A stretch of 64,000 nucleotides of DNA from Winogradskyella schleiferi (lineage in GTDB: Bacteria > Bacteroidota > Bacteroidia > Flavobacteriales > Flavobacteriaceae), in NCBI RefSeq assembly GCF_013394655.1, contig NZ_CP053351.1:1704501-1768500 (forward strand). The letters are read 5' to 3'. Made by a program: the position numbers and the translations under genes. Each line of letters starts with the position of its first letter. Position 1 is the first letter of the stretch. Below, piece by piece: positions 54,777-64,000 of this stretch. Under the pieces are notes generated by a model that was not told the DNA's origin, did not search any database, and worked only from the letters and a program-made list of their open reading frames with translations.

Positions 54777-55127
54777 TTATCTTCTAACTTCTTTGATTCT
54801 TGCTTTTTTACCAGTAAGACCTCTAAAGTAGTAAATTCTAGCTCTACGTACTTTACCACGTTTGTTAACTTCTACTTTTTGCAACGCAGGTAAATTAACT
54901 GGGAAGATACGTTCTACACCAATTGTTCCTGACATTTTACGGATGGTAAACGTTTCAGAAGATCCAGTTCCTTTACGTTGTAATACGACACCTCTAAAAA
55001 ACTGGGTACGTACTTTTTCACCTTCTCTAATTTCGTAGTAAACTGTGATAGTATCACCAGCTCCAAATTCTGGAAAGTCTTTACGGGTTACAAATTCGTC
55101 TTGTACAAATTTTACTAAAGAATTCAT
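54777..55127 (-). CDS. rplS: 50S ribosomal protein L19
   Basis: This 116-residue protein has the standard L19 sequence (DFPEFGAGDTITVYYEIREGEKVRTQFFRGVVLQRKGTGSSETFTIRKMSGTIGVERIFP). It sits at the 30S-50S interface. The trmD gene lies upstream in the same direction, as in many bacteria, but with a separate promoter in the 186-bp gap. Confidence 0.98.
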   Translation of the reverse strand: MNSLVKFVQDEFVTRKDFPEFGAGDTITVYYEIREGEKVRTQFFRGVVLQRKGTGSSETFTIRKMSGTIGVERIFPVNLPALQKVEVNKRGKVRRARIYYFRGLTGKKARIKEVRR

Positions 55128-55200
55128 TTTCTTTTATTTATAATAGTTGATTCAAAGCAACATTCACGATTCTCGCCAGAGGTTGGTCCAAATTGGTTTG

Positions 55201-55230
55201 CAAAAGTAGTACTTTTTTGCATATTCACAA
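55201..55230 (-). promoter_or_regulatory. Bacteroidota-type promoter of rplS
   Basis: On the minus strand, TTG (55228-55230) and TACTTTTG (55201-55208) are 19 bp apart, matching the -33/-7 consensus. The leader would be about 70 bases. Confidence 0.6.
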
Positions 55231-55313
55231 TACTTTATTCTTTATTTTTGGTATAAACTTTTAACTTGAAAACTCAGGTTTATTCTTCTTTCATCCGTCT
55301 TTCGTCATCTTTG

Positions 55314-55991
55314 TCATTCGTCCAAAAGATCTGGTCGTCGTTCCTTAGTTCTTTTATAGGCTTCTTCCTCTCTCCATTTTTCAATTTTGGCAAAGTTACC
55401 ACTGAATAACACTTCTGGGACTTTCATACCGTCGTATTCCCTTGGTTTGGTATAAATTGGTGGTGCCAATAAACCATCTTGAAACGAATCGGTTAGGGCA
55501 GAGGTCTCATTACCCAAAACGCCAGGAATTAATCGAATTACAGCATCACATAAAACAGCTGCGCCCAATTCGCCTCCAGAAAGCACATAATCGCCAATAG
55601 AAATTTCGCGTGTGATGAATTTATCGCGCACACGTTGGTCTACACCTTTATAATGTCCGCAGAGAATAATAATGTTTTTCTTTAAAGAGGTTTGGTTCGC
55701 AATGCTTTGGTTTAATTGCTCGCCATCTGGTGTCATATATATAATCTCGTCGTAATGACGCTCCTTTTGTAATTTAGAAATACACTTATCAATCGGTGCA
55801 ATACTCATAACCATACCTGCGCCTCCTCCGAATTGGGTATCATCAACCGATTTGTAACCTCCAGTTGCAAAATCCCTTAAATTGTGAAAATATACTTCCA
55901 CCAATTCAGCTTCTATGGCACGTTTTAAAATAGAGGCTTCAAACGGACTTTTTAAAAGTTCTGGTAATACGGTGATGATGTCTATGCGCAT
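55314..55991 (-). CDS. trmD: tRNA (guanine-N1)-methyltransferase
   Basis: This 225-residue SPOUT-class enzyme methylates G37 of tRNAs with a G36-G37 sequence, preventing frameshifting. Characteristic motifs are [50 protein letters not shown] and [14 protein letters not shown] with the trefoil-knot S-adenosylmethionine site. It lies between lplA and rplS. Confidence 0.98.
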   Translation of the reverse strand: MRIDIITVLPELLKSPFEASILKRAIEAELVEVYFHNLRDFATGGYKSVDDTQFGGGAGMVMSIAPIDKCISKLQKERHYDEIIYMTPDGEQLNQSIANQTSLKKNIIILCGHYKGVDQRVRDKFITREISIGDYVLSGGELGAAVLCDAVIRLIPGVLGNETSALTDSFQDGLLAPPIYTKPREYDGMKVPEVLFSGNFAKIEKWREEEAYKRTKERRPDLLDE

Positions 55992-56058
55992 GTGTCGTCA
56001 AAATTGAGTGCAAAGATAGGCTTTATTGGCTTTAATTTAGATGCCGTTGAAGAAGCAA

Positions 56059-57057
56059 TTAATCATTCCCATAAACTAGGTCTAGAAAATCGGACTTCTC
56101 TAATTTTCCGAAATAGTTTTGAACTGATACATTTTCTAGTTTCTTATTGATTTCATGTTTGTCATAAGGCACACCAATGAGTAAATTTTCTATTTCTGAA
56201 ACGGGTTGCCTTCCAAAAAAATCACCAAAGATTTTAAAGTCTGAAATATGGCCTTTTTCCACAAAAATACGAAGGTCAATTTCTCCTATCGAAAAACGTT
56301 TATTGCGTTGAATATTGAATTTAGGCGAACGACCAAAATTCCAGTCCCATAAATCATACTTTTCGGCTTTTAATTCATGGACGGCTTTCCATTCGGCTTC
56401 AGTTAACTTATAGGTTTCAAAGGGTTCGCTGGCTTCGTATAGTCCAATTAGTAATTGTTTTTTAAAGTCGGACATTGAAATTGGTCTCTCTAAAAAATCA
56501 CTGATATTTGCTACACGACTTCTCACGGATTTATGACCTTTAGATTGAATTTTGCTCATTTTTACCTGAAGTGCTTTTGCTACTTCACTCATCTCGGTAT
56601 CGAATAATAATGTACCATGGCTAATCATTCGTTTTCCAGTAGAAAATTGTGCCGTTCCAGAGATTTTCTTCTCATCTACTAAAATATCATTTCGTCCTTT
56701 TAGTTCGGCGGCAACTCCCATGTCATTTAATACACGGATTACTGGAGCTGTAAACTTTTTGAAATTGCTGATGCTCTTTCCATCGTGATTGGTTATAAAA
56801 CTAAAATTCAGATTTCCTAAATCGTGATAAACCGCGCCACCACCAGAAATACGTCGAACCACATGGATGTGATTGGTTTCTATGTAGTCTTGGTTGATTT
56901 CTTCCAAAGTATTTTGGTTACGTCCAATAATAATGGATGGCTCGTTGATATAGAATAACAAGTAATCTGTGGAAGTATCAAAATGTCTTAGTGCATATTC
57001 TTCTAAGGCTAAGTTTAATTTTGGATTAGTATGGCCCTCATTGTCAATAAAAATCAT
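56059..57057 (-). CDS. lplA: Lipoate-protein ligase A
   Basis: This 332-residue enzyme attaches lipoate to E2 and H proteins via lipoyl-AMP. It has NLALEEYALR, IIGRNQNTLEEIN, RRISGGGAVYHDLGNLNFSF and the lysine motif ILVDEKKISGTAQ, plus a C-terminal accessory domain (about 250-332) that is found in full-length LplA. Confidence 0.95.
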   Translation of the reverse strand: MIFIDNEGHTNPKLNLALEEYALRHFDTSTDYLLFYINEPSIIIGRNQNTLEEINQDYIETNHIHVVRRISGGGAVYHDLGNLNFSFITNHDGKSISNFKKFTAPVIRVLNDMGVAAELKGRNDILVDEKKISGTAQFSTGKRMISHGTLLFDTEMSEVAKALQVKMSKIQSKGHKSVRSRVANISDFLERPISMSDFKKQLLIGLYEASEPFETYKLTEAEWKAVHELKAEKYDLWDWNFGRSPKFNIQRNKRFSIGEIDLRIFVEKGHISDFKIFGDFFGRQPVSEIENLLIGVPYDKHEINKKLENVSVQNYFGKLEKSDFLDLVYGND

Positions 57058-57141
57058 AAGGTGTTCTTGGTTTAATTTCCGACAAAGATAAAGAAATTGG
57101 GCTTGGTTAATCGGATGAGCCGCGTGAGTGAAACTTAAAAT

Positions 57142-58095
57142 CTATTCATTTGATGCGTCCTTTAAAAAGTCTTGCATTTTTTTATTGACCAACTCAGCTT
57201 GATCTATGGATAAAAAATGGCCTGCATTTGTAATCATTTCTCCTTTTCCTTTTGGAAGTTCGTTGGCGATTTTAACCGTTTTCTCTACATTGATCATATC
57301 GTCATCACCAATTAAAACTAAAATAGGCATTTTTAAGGATTTTAGTTCGCTATCAGAGAAAGGCTTCATACTCGTCATGAATTTGTTTTCCGAATCTTTT
57401 TTGATCCCAATTTTATATTGCTTTAAGTACACCTCACTAATATTAGCAGCATCGCTTGACATACTTTCTAAACTTTGCTCAATTTGTTTTTCTTTTGAAG
57501 AAAATAGGGATACTATATTTTTAAATAATTCTGTACTTGGTCTAATCCATGTAAAGGTTTGCGCAGGACTTAATAATATCAAGCTTTTTATTTTTTCCTG
57601 GTGGTTTAGTGCTAAATTAACGGCTAGCCAACCACCTTTTGAAGCGCCAATGACATGAAAGTTATCCAATTCTAAAACGAACAAAACTTCCTTGTACCAA
57701 TCGATTGCTTTTTCTACACTTTCAATATCCTTATACAAATAGGATTTTCCTGGTTCTAAAATAAAGTCAATGGCAAACACGCGATGGTTTTCAGTTATTG
57801 CTTCGATATTTGGATACCACATGGTAGAACTTGCATTCATACCGTGAAGTAAGACCACTGGTTCTCCATTTTTAGGACCACTTACAATAACATGCGCAAT
57901 TCCGTTAGTTGTGGTAATGTATAATTCTTCAAAATTGACATTCCATAATTTTAATGATTCGTCGTATGCCTCATAATAAGCCTTATCAGAAGCGGTGGCT
58001 TTTTCTATATAGTCTGGAGTTTTTTTAAAATTATTGTATTTGTCAGTACAACTCATAAATAAAATAAAAAACGATAGCCATAAAAATAGTTTCAT
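57142..58095 (-). CDS. Alpha/beta-hydrolase lipoprotein
   Basis: This 317-residue lipoprotein (FILFMSC lipobox, Cys16) has the hydrolase fold: HGMNASSTMWYPN (oxyanion region), nucleophile Ser in GASKGGWLA, acid near LVLIGDDDMI and catalytic His in NAGHFLSIDQ. The substrate is unknown; esterase or haloperoxidase-like members share this layout. Confidence 0.88.
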   Translation of the reverse strand: MKLFLWLSFFILFMSCTDKYNNFKKTPDYIEKATASDKAYYEAYDESLKLWNVNFEELYITTTNGIAHVIVSGPKNGEPVVLLHGMNASSTMWYPNIEAITENHRVFAIDFILEPGKSYLYKDIESVEKAIDWYKEVLFVLELDNFHVIGASKGGWLAVNLALNHQEKIKSLILLSPAQTFTWIRPSTELFKNIVSLFSSKEKQIEQSLESMSSDAANISEVYLKQYKIGIKKDSENKFMTSMKPFSDSELKSLKMPILVLIGDDDMINVEKTVKIANELPKGKGEMITNAGHFLSIDQAELVNKKMQDFLKDASNE

Positions 58096-58405
58096 ATAGG
58101 TTTTGTGAATTTTTGTAAACCTAAGTATAATTAGGTATGGTTATTTGAGGGTTATTTTAATGTACTCATATGTGACCAAGAGTATATGGTGTATTATTTT
58201 AGAATTGTTTATTTTTCCGACTTATAATTCAATAAAATATTATTAATCTCTCTTACAGAATTAAATCTAGTAAATTCTTTATTCTCTCATTCAGATTTTA
58301 GGGATTATTATGAAACTATGGTCACAACTATTTTAGCCTTTAATTGAATTTATCAAATTACTAAAAACATTTCATAATAAATTAATTTTTTTTATCCTAT
58401 CAACC
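58096..58405. other. 310-bp intergenic region
   Basis: AT-rich; no gene, strong hairpin or repeat seen. Confidence 0.4.
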
Positions 58406-60550
58406 CTACTCAGAAATAGGAAACCCACGATCTTTCATCAAAGCTTCAATCTTAGCATCACGACCTCTAAACTTTCTATAAGCTTCAGCAGGATCCATGG
58501 CATTTCGTGGTGCGAATAAATATTTCACAAGTTTATCTGCAACCGTTTTATCATAAAATCCACCTTCGGCTTCTCTAAAAGCTTCAGAAGCATCACTCGT
58601 TAAGACATCTGCCCACATGTAACCATAATAAGCCGTTGCATACCCTTCGCCAGAAAACACATGACCAAAATGTGGCGTTCTATGGCGCATTGGCAATTCT
58701 TTCGGCATGCCTAATTCGTCTAATGTTTCACGTTCAAACTTATCGATATCAATACCTGTTGGATCTGCTAAATGTAGTTTCATGTCAATTAATGCAGAGG
58801 CTAAATATTCTGTAGTTCCAAAGCCTTGGTTAAATGTGGAAGCTTTCTTGATTTTTTCAACCAATGAGTTAGGTATTGGTTCTCCTGTTTTATAATGTAC
58901 CAAAAATTGGTCAATCACTCTATCTGTAGATAACCAACGTTCTAATAATTGAGACTGGAATTCGGTATAATCTCGAACGCCTCCGTTTAAGGTTGGATAT
59001 TTTACATCGGCAGAAAAGAAGTGAAGCGCGTGACCAAACTCATGAAAAAACGTGGTGGCATCATCCCAAGATATCAAAACAGCTTCGCCTGGAGCAGGTT
59101 TTACAAAATTGGAATTGTTTGATGCCAAGATATTTTTTTCGCCTTCAAAAGAATCTGAACTTCTATAAGTGGTTGCCCAGGCTCCAGACCGTTTTCCTTG
59201 ACGTGCATATGGATCTAAATACCATAAGCCAATATTCTTTCCAGAATCTTTATCGGTAACTTCCCAAACTTTTACATCGTCGTGAAACACAGGAACTGAA
59301 CCTTCTTCAACAGGTGAAAACTTATAATTGAACAATTCTCCGGCAACATAAAACATAGCTTCTGTTAGTTTATCTAATTGCAAATATTGCTTTACCTCGT
59401 CGCTATCTAAATCATATAACTTTTTGCGGACTTTTTCAGCATAATACCTATAATCCCATGGTTCGATGGTAATGTTGTCGCCAAGTTCGTTGGCTACGCT
59501 TTGCATATCTGATACTTCTTCCTGTACTCTTTGTTTTGCAGCTGGCCAAACGGCCATCATTAAATCCATTGCGTTTTCAGGTGTTTTTGCCATGCGGTCC
59601 TGTAATCGCCATTCAGCATAGTTATCATAACCCATAAGCCCAACCCGTTCTTTACGCAATCTTAAGATTTCGGCAATGATTTCATTATTATCATAGTCAT
59701 CTGCATTATCTCCTCTCGAATAATAATTTTCCCAAACTTGCTTTCGTAACTCGCGATTGGTAGAATAGGTGAGGAATGGATCCATTGAAGAGCGTGTGTT
59801 AGTAATGGCATATTTACCTTCTTGCCCTTTATCAGTGGCAATTTTTGCGGCCGATTTTATAAATCCATCAGATAAACCACCCAATTGATCTTCGTTTAAA
59901 TAAGTAATGTAGTTTTCTTCGTCGTGCAAAACATTATTGGCAAAGTCCGTATAAAGCGTAGAAAGTTCTTTATTAATTTCGGCATAACGCTTTTTCTTTT
60001 CGGCATTCAAGTTGGCTCCATTCATTTCAAAGCGTTTATAGGTTAAATCTACCACGCGTTGTGCTTGCGGTTCTAAAGGCGTTTTTTGAGAGGCTTCATA
60101 AACCGTTTTAATGCGTTTGAATAATTTTTCGTTTTGGGAAATTTGAGATCTAAAATCTGAAAGTTTAGGTGCTAATTCTGCTTGTACATCCCTGAATTCT
60201 GGTGAGGAGACATTGCTTCCCATGACGCCATAATACGCAGATACACGGTCCAGTGCTTTACCAGCTTTTTCCATGGCAACAATGGTATTATCAAAAGTTG
60301 GCGGTTCTGGATTGTTCGCTATGGCTTCTATTTCGGCTAAATTTAGCTTCATGGCTTCTTCCATAGCAGGTTTTATGGCTTCAACGGAAATTTTATCGAA
60401 TGCTGGAACACCTTCATAAGGGCCTGTCCATTTTTGGATTAGTATGTTATCACTCATGGTTTTTTCGGTTGTTTCTTTGGTTTCTTCTTTACAGCTTGAG
60501 AATAGAATTATACAACAAATTAAAGCAGCTTTAATGGACTTGGAAATCAT
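58406..60550 (-). CDS. M3 family oligopeptidase (Dcp-like) lipoprotein
   Basis: This 714-residue zinc peptidase has the lipobox ILFSSC (Cys20). A typical M3 helical fold includes the zinc motif HEFGHALHFF, preceded by SWDDATTFF, and the downstream Glu ligand in RDYTEFQSQLLERW. KTPENAMDLMMAVWPAAKQRVQEE and GMPKELPMRHRTPHFGHVFSGEGYATAYYGYMWADVL are characteristic of peptidyl-dipeptidase Dcp. It degrades short peptides, here probably in the periplasm. Confidence 0.95.
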   Translation of the reverse strand: MISKSIKAALICCIILFSSCKEETKETTEKTMSDNILIQKWTGPYEGVPAFDKISVEAIKPAMEEAMKLNLAEIEAIANNPEPPTFDNTIVAMEKAGKALDRVSAYYGVMGSNVSSPEFRDVQAELAPKLSDFRSQISQNEKLFKRIKTVYEASQKTPLEPQAQRVVDLTYKRFEMNGANLNAEKKKRYAEINKELSTLYTDFANNVLHDEENYITYLNEDQLGGLSDGFIKSAAKIATDKGQEGKYAITNTRSSMDPFLTYSTNRELRKQVWENYYSRGDNADDYDNNEIIAEILRLRKERVGLMGYDNYAEWRLQDRMAKTPENAMDLMMAVWPAAKQRVQEEVSDMQSVANELGDNITIEPWDYRYYAEKVRKKLYDLDSDEVKQYLQLDKLTEAMFYVAGELFNYKFSPVEEGSVPVFHDDVKVWEVTDKDSGKNIGLWYLDPYARQGKRSGAWATTYRSSDSFEGEKNILASNNSNFVKPAPGEAVLISWDDATTFFHEFGHALHFFSADVKYPTLNGGVRDYTEFQSQLLERWLSTDRVIDQFLVHYKTGEPIPNSLVEKIKKASTFNQGFGTTEYLASALIDMKLHLADPTGIDIDKFERETLDELGMPKELPMRHRTPHFGHVFSGEGYATAYYGYMWADVLTSDASEAFREAEGGFYDKTVADKLVKYLFAPRNAMDPAEAYRKFRGRDAKIEALMKDRGFPISE

Positions 60551-60940
60551 GGTTATTAGGTTTTATTTGGTGAAAACAGCTAGGGATTTATTAAGCGAAC
60601 AAGGTACTTAAAATAGGGTAGAAGAATCTTAAATTTTTTATAATTCTTGGAGGTTGGTAATTAAATATTGACTTGATAAATGTTGACACGATTAACACTA
60701 ATTATTACGAATCGATACAGGCCAGAAATAATAAAAAATCACACAGAGATTCGCAGAGTTTTCACTGAAATGCACGAAGAAAAAGAGTAACACCGATTTT
60801 ATCGGATGGATTGCACTTTCTGTTTTATGTTACTTTCATCCTGAAATATTTTCGGGATTGTGGGAGTAAAATATATAACTAAATGCGTAGGGATTATTTA
60901 AAGGATTACAGAATTACTCCGTGAATCTCTGTGCACTAGC
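60551..60940. other. 390-bp intergenic region with widely spaced inverted repeat
   Basis: No gene is visible. CACAGAGATTC (60742-60752) faces its exact complement GAATCTCTGTG (60923-60933) with imperfect similarity continuing outward (GCAGAGT/ACTCCG). Such CACAGAG-rich sequences recur between genes in many genomes; a former mobile repeat is possible. Confidence 0.5.
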
Positions 60941-61654
60941 TTAATCAATCAACTCCACTTTCTTAATATATACATTTTTCAAAGGCCATTCGCCTTCATC
61001 GGTTTCTACGGCAGCGATTTTATCAACGACATCCATTCCGGAAATAACTTCACCAAAAACGGTATAGTCACCATCCAGATGATAGGCACCATCTGGTTTT
61101 TGAACAATAAAGAACTGATAAGGTGAGGCCAATTTATAGGCATTTTCAATTTCGCTACTAGGCATGGAAACAGCGCCTCTTTTGTGCGTGTAACCGCGTT
61201 TGGTATCTGGTGGTAAAAGATACCGTCCTATATTTTGTCTTTTTTTATATAAATTCATGCCATCACCACTTCCTCCTTGGATCACAAAGTTATTTACCAC
61301 TCTGTAAAACTGTGTGTTATCAAAATAATTTCTTTTGGTTAGGTAAACAAAATTGGCTCTGTGGAATTTGGTTTTATCATACAGTTGAATATCAATTGTA
61401 CCGAAATCGGTTGTTATCCGTACTTTATCTTCTTTGTTTTCTTTCTCATATTCCAAAAAGAATTCCATCGCGTTTTCATCAGTAAGTTTTGGGAATTCTG
61501 TTTTTGACTTCTTTTTGGGTTTATTTTTAGTTTTGGTTATCGTTGAATCTTTTACGACTGTTGTATCTGTTTTTTTTGAAGTTTGTTTATCTTCACAATT
61601 CAGAAGTAACAATCCAATTCCGATAACCATTGTAAACACTAATTGAAATTTCAT
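60941..61654 (-). CDS. Cyclophilin-type peptidyl-prolyl isomerase, lipoprotein
   Basis: This 237-residue protein has the lipobox LLLLNC (Cys20) and a Thr/Lys-rich linker. A cyclophilin domain from about residue 75 carries RITTDFGTIDIQLYD, FHRANFVYLTKRNYFDNTQFYRVVNNFVIQGGS and VFGEVISGMDVVDKI. It probably assists protein folding in the periplasm. Its start codon faces that of the Nudix gene with only two bases between. Confidence 0.95.
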   Translation of the reverse strand: MKFQLVFTMVIGIGLLLLNCEDKQTSKKTDTTVVKDSTITKTKNKPKKKSKTEFPKLTDENAMEFFLEYEKENKEDKVRITTDFGTIDIQLYDKTKFHRANFVYLTKRNYFDNTQFYRVVNNFVIQGGSGDGMNLYKKRQNIGRYLLPPDTKRGYTHKRGAVSMPSSEIENAYKLASPYQFFIVQKPDGAYHLDGDYTVFGEVISGMDVVDKIAAVETDEGEWPLKNVYIKKVELID

Positions 61655-61656
61655 AA

Positions 61657-62301
61657 ATGCTATTTAGTAAGTTTTTAGAATCTGTAGTAAAAATAAAAAA
61701 ACTAGAACTTTCTGGCGAAGACTCGCATGCAAAAATGTCTCCGCCTTATCGATTGGAACTTGCAGAAAAAATGAAATCGAAATATGAAACCGCTAGAAAA
61801 GCAGGTGTTATGGCATTGTTTTACCCAAATACCAATGATGAAACTTATTTAGTTCTTATTCTGAGAAAAACGTATAGAGGTGTACATTCTGCACAAGTTG
61901 GATTTCCTGGTGGAAAATACGAAGATGAAGACCAAAACGATTTAATGAAAACTGCTATTAGGGAAACCGAAGAAGAAATAGGTGTGTCTGGTACGCACAT
62001 TGACGTTTTAAAAAAAATGTCTCCTTTATATATACCGCCAAGTAATTTTATGGTGCATCCATATATCGGAATTTCGAAGGAATATTTAATTTTTACAAAA
62101 CAAGATGAAGAGGTGGAAGCAGTTATAGAGGTAAAGCTTAGCGATTTTTTAAGCGATAGTAATACCTTAACCGCAAGAGTACCAACCTCTTTTGATGTAG
62201 AAGTAGATGTTCCAGCTTTTAAATTTAATGGTCATATTGTTTGGGGAGCAACAGCAATGATGCTAGGCGAAATAAAAGACTTGCTAAAACAGGTTTTATA
62301 A
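61657..62301 (+). CDS. Nudix CoA pyrophosphatase
   Basis: This 214-residue hydrolase has the CoA-pyrophosphatase signature LRKTYRGVHSAQVGFPGGKYEDED directly followed by the Nudix box end TAIRETEEEIGV. Such enzymes cleave CoA or oxidised CoA to phosphopantetheine and ADP. The start is 3 bp from that of the divergent cyclophilin gene, so each promoter must lie inside the other gene. Confidence 0.92.
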   Translation: MLFSKFLESVVKIKKLELSGEDSHAKMSPPYRLELAEKMKSKYETARKAGVMALFYPNTNDETYLVLILRKTYRGVHSAQVGFPGGKYEDEDQNDLMKTAIRETEEEIGVSGTHIDVLKKMSPLYIPPSNFMVHPYIGISKEYLIFTKQDEEVEAVIEVKLSDFLSDSNTLTARVPTSFDVEVDVPAFKFNGHIVWGATAMMLGEIKDLLKQVL

Positions 62302-62345
62302 CTTTATGGTTACATTTGTAATCGACTAAAATTTGAAAATTAACT

Positions 62346-63146
62346 ATGGGATTATTCAAAAGAAATCCTTTCGGACATATACTTTGGATTAAAAAATGGC
62401 TCATTAGAATCTTGGGCGCTCTAACACATCAGCGTTTTAGAGGTTTTAATGACTTACAGATTGAAGGTTCAGAAATTATTAAAGATTTGCCAGATACTAA
62501 TGTGTTGTTCATTTCTAACCATCAGACGTATTTCGCAGATGTTATTGCGATGTTTCATGTGTTTAATGCAAGTTTAAGCGGGAGATTAGACAATATAAAA
62601 AACGTCGGTTATCTTTGGAACCCGAAATTGAACATGTACTACGTAGCGGCAAAGGAAACCATGAAATCTGGTTTGCTTCCAAAGATATTCGCCTATACAG
62701 GTTCAATCAGTATTGAACGTACTTGGCGTTCACAAGGTAAAGAGGTGAACCGACAAGTGAAGATGAGTGATATTACCATGATAAAAACAGCGTTAGATGA
62801 TGGTTGGGTAATTACATTTCCACAAGGGACGACCACACCATTTAAACCTATTAGAAAAGGAACAGCTCATATTATCAAAACCTATAAACCCATTGTTGTA
62901 CCTATTGTTATTGACGGTTTTAGACGTTCGTTTGATAAAAAAGGACTACGAATTAAAAAGAAGAATATTTTTCAATCCTTTGAGATCAAAGAACCTTTGG
63001 AAATAGACTACGAAAATGAATCTATTGCGGATATCGTTGAAAAAATTGAATATGCCATCGAGCAACATCCATCGTTCTTAAAAGTGATTCCGCAAGACGT
63101 ACTTGAAGAAAATGAGCGGTTAAATAGGGAGTTGCGGGATATGTAA
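62346..63146 (+). CDS. 1-acyl-glycerol-3-phosphate acyltransferase (PlsC-like)
   Basis: This 266-residue acyltransferase has the catalytic motif NHQTYFAD (H-x4-D, about residues 58-65), a second motif around GSISIERTWRS and the third motif FPQGTTTPFKPIRKGTAHI. It probably adds the second acyl chain to lysophosphatidate or acylates another lipid. It lies 44 bp behind the Nudix gene in the same direction. Confidence 0.9.
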   Translation: MGLFKRNPFGHILWIKKWLIRILGALTHQRFRGFNDLQIEGSEIIKDLPDTNVLFISNHQTYFADVIAMFHVFNASLSGRLDNIKNVGYLWNPKLNMYYVAAKETMKSGLLPKIFAYTGSISIERTWRSQGKEVNRQVKMSDITMIKTALDDGWVITFPQGTTTPFKPIRKGTAHIIKTYKPIVVPIVIDGFRRSFDKKGLRIKKKNIFQSFEIKEPLEIDYENESIADIVEKIEYAIEQHPSFLKVIPQDVLEENERLNRELRDM

Positions 63147-63426
63147 AAAAAAGCCCCTTTCTCTCAGCATAAGAATTACTTAGTATAGTTATCTTCTCCA
63201 TAGGGGAACAGAGAAGGTATTGGTCTTCAATTCTGGCATTTAGTGATATTTTTATTTGTTGAACGATTTTACATTTTCAGCCTTTCGTAATTTTCCAAAT
63301 CCACCTCTTTTTGTATCCATTTTCCATTCATATGTTGCCATTTGCTGAATTAAAAATCATATTTAAAAACATGTATGATGTTCATGTGCTCCTAAATGCT
63401 AAAACGAATTAATTTCGATATAAAAC

Positions 63427-63975
63427 TTAAACTTCCAACTTCTTCAATTCCTGATAATTTCTATTCAATCGCTTAATTAAAATGCCATAAATCAACTTAT
63501 AAAACAACCATATCAATCCTAAAAATAAGGCTGTAATTCCTATAGCAACGAAAGCCATAAAAACTAATTGTGTAGATGACGCAGCTTCTAGTTGTTCTGA
63601 AATTTCTGGATGTTCATTAATGGAAAAATAAAGCGAAACAGGAATACTAATTAAAGCAATGGATAAATTATAGATCACGTAATATTTAATGACCTTTCTT
63701 GTTTTTAGTATACTCTCCATTAATTTTTTCGCATTGTCGGTAACAGAAATTGCTTTGTGCGCTTTCCATAAAAGATATACAAATACAATAATAACTGCAT
63801 AGCTGAGAATATTCAATGCCATATAAATCCAGCTATGACTCATCTCTTCTAATTGGGCCTTCAATTTATCTGAAACCACAAAGGGTAAGAAATTCATCAA
63901 TATCCAAAACCCTAGTTCTGCAACACTTACGTAAAACAAAGTCTTTACAATAGAAGATGATTTTTTATGCAACAT
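63427..63975 (-). CDS. Four-helix membrane protein, unknown function
   Basis: A 182-residue protein with four hydrophobic helices (TLFYVSVAELGFWILMNFLPFV, WIYMALNILSYAVIIVFVYLLW, YYVIYNLSIALISIPVSLYF, LVFMAFVAIGITALFLGLIWLFYKLIYGIL) and a Lys/Arg-rich C-terminus. I recognise no family. Confidence 0.75.
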   Translation of the reverse strand: MLHKKSSSIVKTLFYVSVAELGFWILMNFLPFVVSDKLKAQLEEMSHSWIYMALNILSYAVIIVFVYLLWKAHKAISVTDNAKKLMESILKTRKVIKYYVIYNLSIALISIPVSLYFSINEHPEISEQLEAASSTQLVFMAFVAIGITALFLGLIWLFYKLIYGILIKRLNRNYQELKKLEV

Positions 63976-64000
63976 TGGGTAGATATCAGAATCGGAATAG

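Overview
The window looks like the chromosome of a low-GC marine member of the Flavobacteriaceae (Bacteroidota). The grounds are AT-rich DNA, promoters of the TTTG-N19-TAnnTTTG type, many short lipoprotein signals, a TonB receptor paired with a DUF4249 lipoprotein, a BfmA/BtgA-type mobilization protein, monomeric isocitrate dehydrogenase and GH172/sulfatase carbohydrate genes. I did no database search; family names come from motifs and remembered homologues.

Region 1 (about 0.6-22.4 kb) is best read as one integrated genomic island in the 3' end of tRNA-Ser(UGA). A tyrosine integrase sits beside the tRNA. A 13-bp copy of the tRNA 3' end recurs at 22394, followed by what looks like the tRNA's original terminator. 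A 28-bp repeat (26/28 identical) lies just inside each end. The cargo is a small mobilization module (winged-helix-like protein, BtgA-like protein), a Fic protein flanked by an inverted repeat, and a minus-strand carbohydrate locus. That locus holds a LacI regulator, three intact GH172 (DUF2961) enzymes and one decayed copy, two S1 sulfatases, a DUF6786-like lipoprotein, an L-fucose/D-arabinose isomerase, a FucP-type symporter and an AraB-type ribulokinase. GH172 includes D-arabinofuranosidases, FucI also isomerises D-arabinose and FucP also carries it. An AraB-type kinase would give D-ribulose 5-phosphate, and no fuculose-phosphate aldolase is present. I therefore infer catabolism of a possibly sulfated D-arabinose glycan rather than ordinary fucose use. 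Four perfect TTAAACGTTTAA palindromes mark a LacI regulon.

Region 2 (about 22.5-33.8 kb) holds housekeeping and membrane genes: a DUF6544 protein, a DinB-like protein, a DUF3298-like lipoprotein, a PNPOx-like flavoprotein, a CDP-alcohol phosphatidyltransferase, a P1B-4-type metal ATPase, an MscS channel, and an operon of M50 protease, membrane-fusion protein, ABC permease and ATPase.

Region 3 (about 34-47.5 kb) is a signalling and stress block. A histidine kinase carrying a canonical LOV blue-light motif is translationally coupled to a receiver-Crp/Fnr fusion regulator. Around it lie six tandem-domain universal stress proteins, an ATP-cone nuclease, a beta-CASP metallo-beta-lactamase and an Hsp20. 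Ten TGAT-N4-ATCA-like palindromes, mostly about 50-60 bp before start codons, suggest one local regulon that reaches back to about 25.6 kb.

Region 4 (about 47.7-64 kb) is mainly core genome: a DUF4249/TonB receptor pair, icd, a pentapeptide-repeat protein, rplS, trmD, a lipoate ligase, a hydrolase, an M3 peptidase, a cyclophilin, a Nudix CoA pyrophosphatase, an acyltransferase and a membrane protein.
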